A stretch of 64,000 bases of DNA from the NCBI GenBank assembly GCA_016758965.1, contig JAEPRB010000016.1, positions 124,001 to 188,000 of the forward strand, given 5' to 3'. Position numbers and translations under genes: made by a program. Positions 21,384 to 34,576 of the stretch are shown here, one piece after another (the stretch's first letter is position 1; every line of letters begins with the position of its first letter). This DNA comes from Circinella minor. Its lineage: Eukaryota > Mucoromycota > Mucoromycetes > Mucorales > Lichtheimiaceae. Below the pieces are notes generated by a model that was given only the letters and a program-made list of their open reading frames with translations, did no database searches and was not told where the DNA came from.

Positions 21384-23897
21384 TGTTATTTCTTGGTGTT
21401 GTTGCTGTCGTTGAATATAATAATAGTCAGTTGTTTTATATAAATCCCAACTACGCTTCAACGACATTTAACGAAAGAAGGGAAATAAAAAAAAGGGGGG
21501 GGGTGGAGAAGAGTTTTTTTTATAAGTAGTGAGGGGAAATAATTATAATAGTTCTTTGTTTAATAACTATCCAACTACTCTATTCTCTCTTTCCAAAAAA
21601 AAAAATTATAAGTTGTGAGAAAGAAATAATAACAATGATGATAATAAAAGATACAATGCACCAACTTCCACTTTAGAATATCAAGAAGGAAAGAAAAAGA
21701 TTAAAAAAACGCGCCAACATTTGGTATGGGCGGAGCAAAAAAAAAAAAAAAAAAAGGTGCCATGCACACTTTGTAAACTGTGAATAATAAAGCATTTTTT
21801 TTTCTTCCCAAAAATAATTACTACCAAGGATGATTTGTGTAATATATAAAACTATAAGCGACGTAGGTGGGGTAGCACATAGTGACACCATTCAATTGGG
21901 ACAAATGTGCTACGTACAGTTGTATTTTTCTTTTTCTCCTGCATTTTCGCATAAACTCTTTCAGATTGCTTTAAGGAACAATAATGGTTAATGCGTGGAA
22001 AAAAAATAGTTAACGGAACCGGGACAGATTTTTTTTAATGGAGTCTAAAAACTTTTTGCTTAAAGTGCGAGAGTATTTGATTGAGCAAAGCGGACTCAAA
22101 ATAAGTAAAACAAGCCTGTTTGATAGATCGTTCGGGGTATTTGTTCCGGGAATAGCATTTCACACATAGAACTAGCTCATGTTCCATACTGCCATAATGG
22201 TATGTATATTCATTGTCATTCAGATAAAGATGTATTTAAACTAGTAGGTTTTTATTTTTTTATTTTTGCATATTACACAACATATGGCTACATACTGTTA
22301 CTATTACAAACATCAGTACGTAATAAAATACAATGCTACCAGTAGTAATAAAAAGTGATTCTTTTTTTACTAAGAACAAGTAGAAATGAATTCGAAAAGT
22401 ACATTTGATATCATTGTTGTTCTTCTTTTCAGTTCACCACAAAACAAAAGATATCTATAACCACATGACCAATAATCTTTCTGTTTACTGCTTCTCCACA
22501 AACATTAAAAACAGTACAGTAAACAAAATGAAAATCACTTTTTTTATCTGTTTGATTTTCTAGACTTAAACTATGTTAAACTATTACTGTTAGAATGCCT
22601 TAATGGTATAGTTAGATTCAGACAGAACAACCAAGCATATATACAATGTCACCATTCTTTTTAATTATACTTTTAAATCCTTGTCTCATTAACAATCTTC
22701 CCCATTACTTATCAACCACCATTCCTGATTACAACTACCGAATTGTCATGGCAATAGCCCTTCAAATTTATTACCTTTATTGTTTCCTACGTTATGTTCA
22801 TAGAATAATAAATTCTTTTAGTTTTATAACCCAATAGAGTCATTGATAGAATCCTAGTGTTGCAACAATTGAATCAAGACCACGGGTTTCAAATAGTGAA
22901 AACCAAAACAACAAACCTGACCCCACAAATGGTTGATCAATAGTCCCACGAGTTGCGTAGCAAGGACTCTTTTTTACACGAAAGGTACAACATTATTTAA
23001 CACGAGGGCCTTGTTTTGCAGTCATTTAGAAACGCATCAATGCTATTGGTCATCTTTAATATTTAGTGGGTCCAACAGACTCTGAAAAACCAAAAATAGA
23101 AGTACCTTGATCTATTCGATCATTTATTTAATAGAATACGATTCATGCAAGTGATTCAATAAAAGCTTTTTATCGTAAAAAACCAACTTTGGTTGATGAT
23201 AAAGATAAACAATAATACTTTATAGTAATAAAAAAGATAACGAATTTTTTAAGGGGGTTAACACAAAAAATAAATAAACTGGGGGGGGAGACCAAAGCTA
23301 GAATGTTAGGAATATTTATGATCATCCATAAACCATAGCCATCATCATTCCCCACATGACATGTTACGTCTTTTCTTTTTTTAGAAAAAAAAACAAATCC
23401 AAAATCCCCATCATGTTATCTCTTATTACGCAATAATTCTATAACATAAATTTATTTATTACTTTTGAATTATTCTATTATCTAATATTATGGATTTCAA
23501 TGTCAAAAAGAAAAAGAACCTAATGAAGAATAATAGCTCATATCACAATTCCTTTTTCATCTCGGCATGAAATTTGGGTTATTGTGAAATGATAGAAATT
23601 ATAAACTATTATAATATTTAAATTATACTACTCGAAAAGGGAATAAAAGGTTGAGGAACATGAACCCGAAGATTTAAGGGGGCGATGAAGGGAACCTGAA
23701 AATTTTTGATTGGTGAATTTGTAAGATTCCGAACGATAACATCACTAAATGTGAAAAACGCCGTTAATTCTATCAAGTGGGGGAGGGGGAGCTGCGTACC
23801 TGAACAATCTTGAAAAGGAAATTTTGGTATCAATAAAGAGAATTAAGTCATTACAGTCATAGTGCATCCTTTTTCTATCGCTATCCAGAATTTTTTT
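21384..23897. other. Divergent intergenic region
   Basis: About 2.5 kb between the DCN1 start and the PQ-loop gene on the other strand. AT-rich with homopolymer tracts; minus-strand open frames near 23618-23833 and 21673-21891 have no recognisable domain. No RNA gene found. Confidence 0.5.
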
Positions 23898-23908
23898 TAT
23901 ATAAATAG
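23898..23908 (+). promoter_or_regulatory. TATA-like box of the PQ-loop gene
   Basis: TATATAAATAG, 126 nt upstream of the ATG. Confidence 0.45.
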
Positions 23909-24033
23909 TCTTAGACCCAAGACCGCAGGAACCTTTTTTTCTTTTTCCTTTTTTTTTTGTATATAACTTTTTTTCTTTCCATTTCTTTTCTATTGTTTAA
24001 ATCCTTCTTTTTCAATATCAACAAATTATTATT

Positions 24034-25540
24034 ATGACTCAATGCGATGCAACAGAAGGATATATAAATTGGATACATGTATGTTTTTTTCATAATCATT
24101 TTTTTTTACGATCCCGCTTTTCAAAAAAAAAAAGTTTTTTTTTCTACCTTTTTATAATAAAATACAATAATAATAAATTAATACGACGATTATATATATA
24201 TATATTTATATCTTTACAAAAACAGTTGATTTTTGGTGATTGTGTTTATACTACACAAGAAGCGATTAGTTTACTTTTTGGTTATATGTCCATTTTATGC
24301 TGGTTAAATGCTCAACTTCCGTATGTGTTTTTTTTTTATTTTTTTTTATTCCCGTTGACGACATATGAGAACGACGTGAGAATATATATATATATATATA
24401 GGCTGTATGTCAGTGCGGGGATATGATTAAAATCATAATAGCTAACTTTTTTTTGCCCTTTTTCATTTTACTTGAAACGCATATTATTAGCCAAGTAATA
24501 GAAAATTATAAGATTTCTTCTGTCGATTCTCTTAGTATCAATTTTTTGGGCATATGGCTAGCAGGTAAAATAAGACACTTCATAATCACTTCTCCACCTT
24601 CTTATGCTGTGGAACGTCAACTAGATTACTCCACGCGCATACAACTGACATCATTCATTGAATAATGGGGGATTACAACCCCAACGTGATTTTTATTTAT
24701 AAATAACCTTTATTATTATTATTATTATATTTAGGCGATGCTGCAAATCTTATTGGGTGTATTTTAACCGATCAGCTTCCATTTCAACGATATCTTGGAA
24801 CCTATTTTGTATTTATCGATTTATGTCTATTAGGACAATGGATTTATTATACTTCTAAAGCCAAAAGAAGGTCGTCATCCAAAAACAAACGATCAAATAA
24901 TAATGCACCAGATGACGCACTTTCGCGGGTATTTCAACATCCGTCGGCCCGGACGCCTCTTTTGATTGAAGACAAATCTTTTGAAGATGATTTAGCACCT
25001 TATTCGGCATCATCATCCCCTAGTAAATGGTATACATTGAATGATACACATAACACTAGCAACAATAAAACATTGATGGCTATCATGTTACTTGGTTTCC
25101 GTTTCTTAACAACGACAGCAACAAGTTCAAGTAGTAACTTGGTAACAACGGCATCATCATCAACAATAATCAATGACGATGACCTTTTTTCAATTCAAGA
25201 CAATGCACTTGTAATTGGGCGTATCTTTGCTTGGATTTGCACTACACTTTATCTCATGTCGCGTGTCCCCCAAATTTATAAAAACCATAAACGGAGATCA
25301 ATTGATGGCTTATCTCCAACATTGTTTCTTTGTGCCGCATTGGGTAATTTGACTTATACAGCCAGTATTTTAACAAATCCTAACGCAACGCCCGAATCTT
25401 TGATTGAAGCTATTCCTTATCTTATTGGTAGCTCGGGTACTTTATGTTTTGATTTTACCATCTTTTGTCAATTTTTATATTACTGGCGACGAGACAACAA
25501 AAAATACCAACAACCACATCGATGTGAAATTACAGTCTAA
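24034..25540 (+). CDS. PQ-loop repeat transporter, vacuolar/lysosomal cationic amino acid type
   Basis: Four exons (24034-24078, 24226-24320, 24491-24564, 24735-25540) close to 339 residues. Both PQ-loop motifs are present: LNAQLPQVIENYKISSVDSLS in the first half, its PQ formed across an intron, and MSRVPQIYKNHKRRSIDGLS in the second. Each sits within a triple-helix repeat, giving seven predicted membrane segments. A polar Ser/Asp-rich loop of about 130 residues separates the halves. This is the layout of the Ypq1-3/PQLC2 (STM1-like) family, which exports lysine, arginine and histidine from vacuoles or lysosomes. The conserved proline and glutamine of each loop are intact, so it should be functional. 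The exact substrate cannot be read from sequence. Confidence 0.88.
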
Positions 25541-26346
25541 ACCTCACATGGATATTTTTTCCTAAATTGAAATTATATCATTATAATATAAATGATGATA
25601 CCTTATCTTTCTCACAACAATAGCAATAATAATCATTCCTCCCCATTATGATTTAATACATACAACGACATTTAAACATTTTTTTCGCAAACACCTACTA
25701 TACAGACACATACATTCCATTACATCTATTAGCATAATATATTATTTCTTTTACAACTTGATTATCCTTATATTTTTTTCTTGTACATAGATCTCCTCCC
25801 CTTTTTTTCCCGGTCACACATATACATTCTCACACATGCACTACCTGTTCTCCCATTTATAAACAAACAAACAATTAAACAATTAATAGATCAGTCGATC
25901 AATTAGCCAATTCTTATATATCATTTATATTATCATTTTTTTATTATTAAACTCAATATAAATATAATATAATATCAATATTTTGTGTGTACTAAAATAT
26001 ATTTAAAAGAAGTAAGTATAGAAATGGAAGAAGCTGCTTAACTGATCTTGAAAAAATGGGAAAAAAAAAAAGTTCGCGGACTATAATTAAATTGTTGCAT
26101 TTATATTTTTATCAACTTTAAAAAATATGTTGTTGGACTTTTTCCAGTGTTTCTACAGAATCTCTCTTCCCTACCCCCTCTTTTTTTTTTTCTGTTTTCA
26201 AATAAAAAAAAAGAAACAATTGTTTTTACTTTACTATATAGTATTATTATTTGTTATTATATGTTGGTATATTTATAGTCAAAACAACAAGAAATACTTT
26301 TTTTTTACACGACGGTTTTTTAAACTTTTTTTTTTCTTCTGCTTCC
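25541..26346. other. Spacer and promoter of the glycosyltransferase-like gene
   Basis: About 800 nt, AT-rich, with A and T tracts near the start codon. No gene seen. Confidence 0.55.
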
Positions 26347-29300
26347 ATGCCGTGGTCTCAAACACCAAAACGGCCATTTCGAATCTTGGTATATTTGATC
26401 GCTTTTGCAACATTCGGTTTATTAACCCGTCAACTTTTTTCGATAATAACAAAAACAACAAGAGCACCATCTCCACCATCACCTGTAGCTCATGACTGGA
26501 AAGCTAATACACCTTCGACAATAATAAGTGAACCACCACCCATCCCAACCATAATTGCAAATAACGTGACAGATTCAGTTATAAAGGAAGATTATTGGCC
26601 TCAATGGAACACTTGGGAAAAAGGTTTATATTACACATATAAAATAGAACTTTTCTTTTATTTTTTTTTGCTTTCTTCTAGATATTAATTCAATCTATAT
26701 AGGATCAGAAATTTACTAATTTTCTGTAATATATACATATATATATATAACTTATAGACGGTTGGACGCTAGGACCAGCTGATCCAAAACAGTCATATTT
26801 ACGAAATCTTCAAATGTATAAAGAACGAGGACATGATTCTGTTGGGATAAAAAGTTTATTAGATCAATCTACATTATCATCAGCGATTCATGCAGCACCA
26901 GTAGTGGATGTAGTCATTCGTGTCACAGACATAAAAAAAAGCCAACCACAATTAGAAGCTATTGTGGCCCAAAAAATTAAGCCCAAAACAATGTGGCTGA
27001 TAACATCATCATCATCATCTATTAGTACTACAACGACAAATATTATCTCTTTCTTAAATGACAACAATATCACCAACATTAATATACGAACAATCCTTAT
27101 ACCCGAATATGATCCACAAGATGATCTTTTTCAGCAGCAGCGACAAGATATGTGGTTGCCACCAATTGATACAACAGCCGAATGGGTTTGGATATTAGAA
27201 CAAGACGTTGTACCAGTTTCATCCCAATATCTGGAAACAATGCTTCGCCTCATGCACATGCCACCTTACGAAAATGCATTATTAGGAACTCATGGTGTTC
27301 TTTTCCCATCCAATTTTCATAACACCAATAACGACAACAATAATATAATATGTCTTCCAACAACACAAATACCTGATGTATCACAGCCTGTGGATATGAT
27401 TCAAGGATCGTGGATTATTAAAAAAGAATGGATTTTATTAATGAACAACAACAAGCCCACCATACAAGAAATGCAATTACCACTGGGCTATGTGATTTCT
27501 CAGCAATTAATGAAAAAAGTTGATGTTGTTACGATTTCATTGCCACCATTACCATCACCACAGTCAAACCTTCTTGATTTCACCAATAATAATAATAATA
27601 ACTTCAAGTGTCAAAATATACAAAATGTATACACACAAAACTCTGAATGGAAACGCATGCGGGCTTTGCGTATCAATCCTACTGTATTAGATTATCGACA
27701 AACAACCATTCGAAAACATAGTTATCAATTGGATACCGTTTTATTTATATTGGATGGACCAGATCAAGCAACAGCATTTTATCCACTTATGTGCCGATTC
27801 GGTTATACTATTCATGTGATTGTTTCGGGTAGTGAACGTGGATTATCTGGAACAATACTAAAAAACACATTAAAACAAACTGGGTGTGATCGTCATGTTA
27901 TGGTACATGATTTAAATTTAATGACGGTGCCAGGAGAAGGAGATGAAGACATATTTGCAATGGAAATGACATTACGTGTAACAAGGTTAACGCGTGTTTT
28001 AAGGCCCCGTGCAACATTTTATATCCAACGAAATAATCAACCTTTACCTCGTGCATTAATAATGATGGCTGAAAATGAGGAGATCGTGGCAATTGGATTA
28101 CCAGCAGATGATATTATTCATGCTTTATGGATATCCGATTTATCGTTTGAAGCTTTGGAACGTAAGTCTGATAGTGTATGTGTGTGAGGAAGAAAAGGGA
28201 AAGGATTATTTTAACGAGTTCTCTTTTGTTATGAGGGGAATGAAATATATATATATATATATAACCTGAATGGGCTACTAAACTAAAAAGATCGTATTTT
28301 ATATCCATATATTATAATTAGAATGGCATACACCTGATATTAATTTAGTTGTCATTACTGACCGACGTCCTCATTCCTTATCTCGACTACTACAATCTTC
28401 CGACCGATCTTTTTATTTGGGTGACAAGGTGAATTTAGTGGTCCATATGGAACAGTCTTCGGATTCAGTAACAAGAATGTTAGTTGGTAATTTTCCATGG
28501 CATCATGGTAAAAAAACCCTACGACATCGTATTCGAAAAGGTGGATTGATGCCTGCCATTATCGAATCCTGGTACCCAAAACATAATGACGACTATGCAG
28601 TCATATTGGAAGATGATGTTTCATTATCACCCTTATTTTATGTTTGGGCTAAATACAGTATCTTACGCTATAGATATAGTAATAATAACAATGGTAGTGG
28701 CGATGAAGATAGATTACGGCAAATGATGTTTGGTGTTAGTTTATATTCTCCACGAAGTCTAGAACTTCATCCGGCAGGTCGACGACCTTTCCATCCTGAT
28801 AATGTTTTACTTAATCATTATCCGCCACGTATGCCTTATGTCAGTCAGATTCCCTGTAGTTGGGGAGCCGTCTATTTCCCCGAACATTGGCGTGAATTCC
28901 ATGAATACTTGACAATTCGATTAATGGATATTAATCAAGACCGATTACTCAATATTACTGTGCCAAAAAGTCGATCTGAACGTTGGAAAAAATCATGGAA
29001 AAAGTACTTTATTGAATTAGTTTATTTACGTGGCTATGTAATGCTTTATCCTAATTTTCAAGACTTTGAATCATTTTCAACAAATCATTTGGAAACAGGG
29101 ACGCATGTGAAGACTAATGCCAAACGATTAAGTGCTATTAATGCATTCTTGGTTCCTTTAATGCAACGTGATACTATTTTGGCTCAACTACCGAACCATC
29201 GATTACCTAATTACGATGATTTACCTGTATTGGATTTATGGGGATATTTGAGGACTCATGATGAGTTGGATGAAACAGCAAGTCAATGGCATACCAAAAT

Positions 29301-29703
29301 ATCGACATGTCCAAGGAAAACCGGTACTTTTGATCCCCAAGATATTTTGTGTCCATTCCAATTGGATGAAGCTATTCCTGAACCACCCAAGAAACCAAAA
29401 AAGATCAAAACTGTCTATGCGGTTGAACCGATAGAATATGTTACAATGTATTATGATACCCATCAACAAAAACAACAACAGCTTCAGGAAGAAGTGGATG
29501 ATGAATATTTACCACAACCCATTGATGTCGCAGTGATGCCATCTGAACCAGATAATGGCAGCAATGTTTGGGATGACCACTGGTTGGATGTACTCAATGA
29601 TTTAGTTTATATGAATGAATTATACAATCGTGTGAACACTCATTATTCTAATGAAGATTTACGAGATATTCTTACTGCTGATGCTGAATTGGATCTAGAT
29701 TAA
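26347..29703 (+). CDS. Type II membrane glycosyltransferase-like protein with two GT-A-like halves (1020 aa)
   Basis: Three exons (26347-26623, 26758-28161, 28322-29703) close to 1020 residues. Residues 11-28 (FRILVYLIAFATFGLLTR) form an N-terminal signal anchor, typical of Golgi enzymes, followed by a Pro/Ser stem. The first half has a Rossmann-like start (AAPVVDVVIRVTD), WVWILEQDVVPVSSQYLETML and a His/Gly segment. The second half restarts with INLVVITDRRPHSLSRLL, then YAVILEDDVSLSPLFYVW, QIPCSWGAVYFP and a C-terminal acidic tail. The EDD of the second half looks like the metal-binding DxD-type motif of family-2-like transferases; the first half has EQD and may be regulatory. Donor sugar and acceptor are unknown. 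The first intron has a weak GTTTAT donor, but it is the only one that keeps the frame. Confidence 0.75.
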
Positions 29704-31390
29704 AAAAAATACATCTCGACTTACATACACACATACATATAAATTTATAAATATATATACACTCTTCCTATCCCTTTTCATCTTATTTTTACAACTTATC
29801 ACCTTTTTTCTTCTCTTTTTTATTAATATTTTTGTATTTGTCTTTTCTTTTGTATAATAATAGCAACAAAATCTAATAGTACAATTCACTACTAGTGCTA
29901 CTAATATTATCATTGTACATCTATGGGTATCCCAAAAGTATTCTAGTAGCATGAACACGTCTTTTATTTGTTGTGTAACTATAGAGTTTCAATCACATGA
30001 CTTTATATTAATTATTTCAATTGCTCCTTTTCTTGCCAAACTTATTCAAGTCATAATAAATGCTCTCAAGATGGATTTATTTAAAAACTCGCGTAATACT
30101 ACTCGACTCGCATTAACATTATAATTATTATTGGCTTTGACCGAATAGTGTCAGGAATCTTGTCCCAAAACATTACTTCTGATAGATACTTTAAGCATTA
30201 CTTTTCAATAAATGAGGACAGCTATGGATTTGCTATGATGTTCTTCTGTATGTCAGATACGACACTATATAATTATGAACTGTTCAAACCTTCGGAGGAG
30301 TATAACTCATTGATACTAGTTACGTAATAGACCACGAAACATTAAGCAATCTAATACGTCGTCCACATCTACAACTTTTTGAGTTAGACAATTTTTGGAA
30401 AAAATAAATTTAAATTGTTGATTTATCCCCCCCTCTCTCTCTCCCAATCTTTAATTCATACAAAAGCTATGTAAGTTTATATCTATATTTTTATTCAATG
30501 TAACTATAAATATTTCCTTTTTTGTTACATACATTGTTTTGTCCTGGATTAGCTTACTAAAGCTATATGTACATAATATAGCTTTCTTCGATATATACTT
30601 GTATGAACAATGTGGCAACAGTATTGTTCATATGCTTCAATTAACACTAACATTAAAACAAATAAAGTTGCGTAGTAAGCTGTTCTTTCTATGAACGTGA
30701 ATTTCCTGCATGTATTTTAACTAATCTATTTTAACACTATAACAACCGAGTGATCATTGTGCATACTTCAATTTATCAGATAATTAATGAACCAGAAAGC
30801 TTCCCTTTTAGTTCAAGATACTACCTAAATGTATTTATACCTACGTATTTGCAACAATATACCGAAGAGCTATTACAATAATAGTACCAAGTACATATCT
30901 CAAGTTAGCCTGATTAAATCCACTAATTATGGTCGACGTAGAACAAGAAGTAGAGTAGTACATAGTCGTCATCCGCCTTATTACTAGGTGCATTTAAATA
31001 ATTTCTTAACCTCATTCATTTGCTTATAGATGTCAGTTTATTGTTCATTGTAAATAGCTCGAGCGATATTACTCAAGGAAGCAGTCGAACATTGCGCGTA
31101 TTTTGACAAGTTAATTGTAAGTGACAATGATGTATTATTAAAAATGGTGGATTCATTCAACGACGACGTTCTAGAAAAAGAAAAGTGATATTTTAGTACT
31201 GCTGCTAGAAGTAATCACAATACATCATCAACGACTTGGGTATTCAAGCAGCGGTATCAACAACGATAACAATTAAAAAAGAGGGGAAACGATAAATAAT
31301 TACTGATTTATACTCATCGAATGCATTTCAAAATTTGATAACAAAAAGATAGCTTTTGGACGTGATACAAACAGTACATTATTTTACAAG
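29704..31390. other. Gene-poor spacer
   Basis: No coding signal beyond short accidental frames. Contains several TACGTA hexamers and AT-rich runs. Confidence 0.5.
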
Positions 31391-31800
31391 TTATATACAA
31401 GACGCTTAATGTTATTATATTTACGGTACAAATTAAATTATCCCAGCTGTCACAAAATATTCTACAATGGGCTTTTAAATCGTTATGCTTGTTATCCAAG
31501 ATTACGAGAAATATATTTTGCGTCCAACATATTTACTAATTCAACAAAGTCATACTATGGTATAATAACAACCCTTATAACCGCTGCAGCACAACATACA
31601 TAACAACAGTATCAGAAAGCATTAGAAAAATTATTTGAACGATGTCATGAATTGGAAGCAGTACTGTAGCAATTAGCAATTATAACACTTCTCCTGGTAC
31701 TTATCAACTTGTTCAAGTCGATGGTGGAATCCCAAAGATTATTACGATTAATTGCCTCAAGCTTCGTTATTTTTAAATAGTTGATCATGTTTGTCATCAT
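31391..31800 (+). pseudogene. Short broken open frame, possibly LRR/F-box related
   Basis: The plus frame reads RYACYPRLREIYFASN, a stop at 31601-31603, then QQYQKALEKLFERCHELEAV and another stop. CPxLREI-like phrasing recalls leucine-rich repeats of the F-box gene just downstream, but the similarity is thin. Treated as a relic. Confidence 0.25.
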
Positions 31801-32108
31801 ACTCCCAACTCGTTAAAATTCACAACAATAACACAATCTAAAAAATTAAGAGCCCATTAATTAAACAAGAATCTCAATCAGCTACTAGGAGTCTAATTAA
31901 AAAGTTACCTACATCAGTCAATGCATATCTTGCCTCTGGATACATTTGTAAGCAGCATATTAATTATAAAGGTACATTCTAAAAGTCTGTAGCCAAGATT
32001 AATAATTGGTGCAACTGACAAAATTTATGCAAAAGCATAAAAACCCGATTTCAAATTTTCACCCTCCTCACTCTCCCCGTCTTTCTTCAAAAAAAAAAGT
32101 GAACCTAA

Positions 32109-34420
32109 ATGAACAGCATGGATTTTATTGAATTTTTTCCTTATGGTGTTCCTTATGAAATATTTGGACATTATGACTTTACTTTTAATGATTATGTTGC
32201 ATTGGTCAATGTGTCGACTTCATGGCGTGAAAAGATCCCCATATATAGTGTTGCAACATGGACCGAGATCACTATTGAAATAGATACATGGTTACAAATG
32301 ATGAAACGCGCTGATATAGGTTGTTATCTTGGTCCACACGTAATCGGGGTTGTTTTCAGAAAATTTATTACTAGCAAGAAAAACAATGATTCAATGTCAT
32401 TATTGAATTTGCTAAAAGTGCTTGTTCGAAGGAAAGCTTGAATACGTATTGAATGTTTAGGTAAATATCCATAAACTATTAAGTGGGTACATTAAAGGGC
32501 AGAACCCGGATGATATATATATTTTTCAGAATAGAATAAGCCAAAATAGAAAAAAAGAATAAAGCATATACACCAGAGAATGATGAAGTATGTTGGGTAT
32601 TATTGTTACGTCTTATATATTTTTTACTTAAATAGTTTTTCAATACTGTTGCTTTGATATAGATCGAGAACTTTTGCATCATTTTCACTTGCTAGGAACG
32701 AATCTTATGGAATTATCTGTTCTACAGCATCAATCGAACATACCATTTATTGATACCATTGCGATTTTTCCCAAACTTGCTCAATTTTCTTTCTCATTCG
32801 ACAGTAATTATCGGAATACTTCTGCTTACCTATGCAGATACATGCATTAATGAACCGAAAGTCATCGAGAAAGAATTCTATGACCATGATGACTTCAATG
32901 TTAGTGAAAGCGATAATAGGAATAAAAATAATTTTTTGGTATTTCCTCTAATGACATGAATAAGTATTGATGTGGCTATTGTACATCGTCAATGGCTACA
33001 ACCCCTTTTGACAAAATCTTCAAACATTCGCGTTCTTCGGATTCATAACAATTGCCCACTTCCGCCAATCAATGTCATTTTAACTGGACAGCTTGATTTG
33101 GACATCAATGATATAATGACATGGTGTCCACTACTACAGTACTTGGAATGTGGCACTCCACAAAACGTACCGCGACACGATGTTGAACTATGGATGAAGG
33201 ACTACAGGGAGAGGATGATAATAGCAACAAGCGACATCATCAAGCATGGCAATAATCGGAATTTTATATACCCATCAAGCACAATAGCAAAGGTGGAAAA
33301 AGAAAGTGGGAGATTACAAAGTTTAATTTACTACGAAGGACGTCAAGAAGAGTATCGAACAGTTCTTGCCAATATAAAAAAGCATAGCGCTTTTCTTCAG
33401 ACTTTGGTAATCAGTACTGGTGGATCAGATGCTATGATGAATTGAAATGCTTTGGCAGATATTTTTTCAACTCGCTTACAAAGATTGAAAGTAGATCATA
33501 TTAATTGCACCGAGGAGTCCATAGCAACATTTGTCAGTCATTGTTATGGACTCAAAGTCTTTTGTTTACACGTCCAAAGACAACCAACCACCACATATCA
33601 TTTGGTATTTGATGTGCTTTAAAATCTATTCTTTACTGGGACGACAAAGCTGCTCAAATTGACTGTCAAATCCTTATCTACAGACAATAATATACAAAGT
33701 TATCACAACCGTCATGATCATCAAGGGGAAGAGGGAAATAATGGGGACATTATTCATAGTATTAAGCTGTTTGACTCTTTATCTGTATGTACGTTCCAAT
33801 GTATCCAGTGCTCTCAATGAATTATGTATATTTTGTGGGCCTCTGTTAGCACCTAATTATGATCATATATCACTGTTCAACTCTTTACTTACTTCTTCAG
33901 TTATGAAGCCTAGAGGAGGTTTACGTACACTCCAATTACATCATCAGTCTTATCCTTTTGGAGTTTTACAACAATTTGAAGATGAACTTTCTACTTCCGC
34001 GGAAGCGTTAATTATATTACGAAAACTGACACAGTCGTTGTCCATAGAAAAACTTGTATTTGTTAAACTCATCTCTTTCACCAACGAATTATTTAATATT
34101 CTTGGGGAAATGAAACATTTACGTACTTAAACTTACGTGTACCGAAGAAAATAGTCAATGTACTATCGAGGCCCTTGCCAATCTTTTAAAAAATATCATG
34201 CCGCTTGATTGTTTCAAGTTAACAGAGGGCAATACTATGAATGTGCCCTAAAATGGCGAATTTTATTTAAAAATAAACGCTATCTTGGTGTGGACCTTCA
34301 CCGACAATTCGAACAACAACACACTATTACTATAGATAAGCATATGGGTACAATTTGGAACTTTATGAAAATAAAGCGTAACGCGTGGGAAGAAGGATCT
34401 ATTATTTCCTTGTGATCCTC
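32109..34420 (+). pseudogene. Decayed F-box/LRR protein gene
   Basis: The N-terminus (MDFIEFFPYGVPYEIFGHYDF, then YVALVNVSTSWREKIP) is an F-box-like helix set followed by YSVATWTEITIEIDTW and CYLGPHVIGVVF, a layout I recall from Mucorales F-box proteins. Later blocks continue the protein in several frames. About 32700-32850 reads LMELSVLQHQSNIPF. About 32970-33445 reads VLRIHNNCPLPPINV...WCPLLQYLECGTP, then after a TGA at 33443 NALADIFSTRLQRLKVDHINCTEESI. About 33870-34130 reads GGLRTLQLHHQSYPFG...LFNILGEMKHLRT. The repeated L-x-x-L phrasing is leucine-rich. Internal stops at 32439-32441 and 33443-33445 and several frame changes cannot all be introns, so I call it a pseudogene. Intact members would be SCF ubiquitin-ligase substrate receptors. 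Confidence 0.6.
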
Positions 34421-34545
34421 CGTTTAAGTCCTATTGATAAACCCATATCCATGGAATATCACCTTTTTTTTAAATAAACATAGCACGTATTGTTTACTAC
34501 TAAATACAAGAAAGAAAATAAGAAAATACATCAAAGCACTGTCAA

Positions 34546-34576
<31 letters not shown>

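Noticed and set aside
21384..21467. Upstream in-frame ATG for DCN1
   Set aside because: The downstream ATG gives a good myristoylation site, but the upstream one cannot be excluded without transcript data.
23618..23833. 71-codon minus-strand frame upstream of the PQ-loop gene
   Set aside because: Not low complexity, but no recognisable domain, no partner exon and no homology that I can recall.
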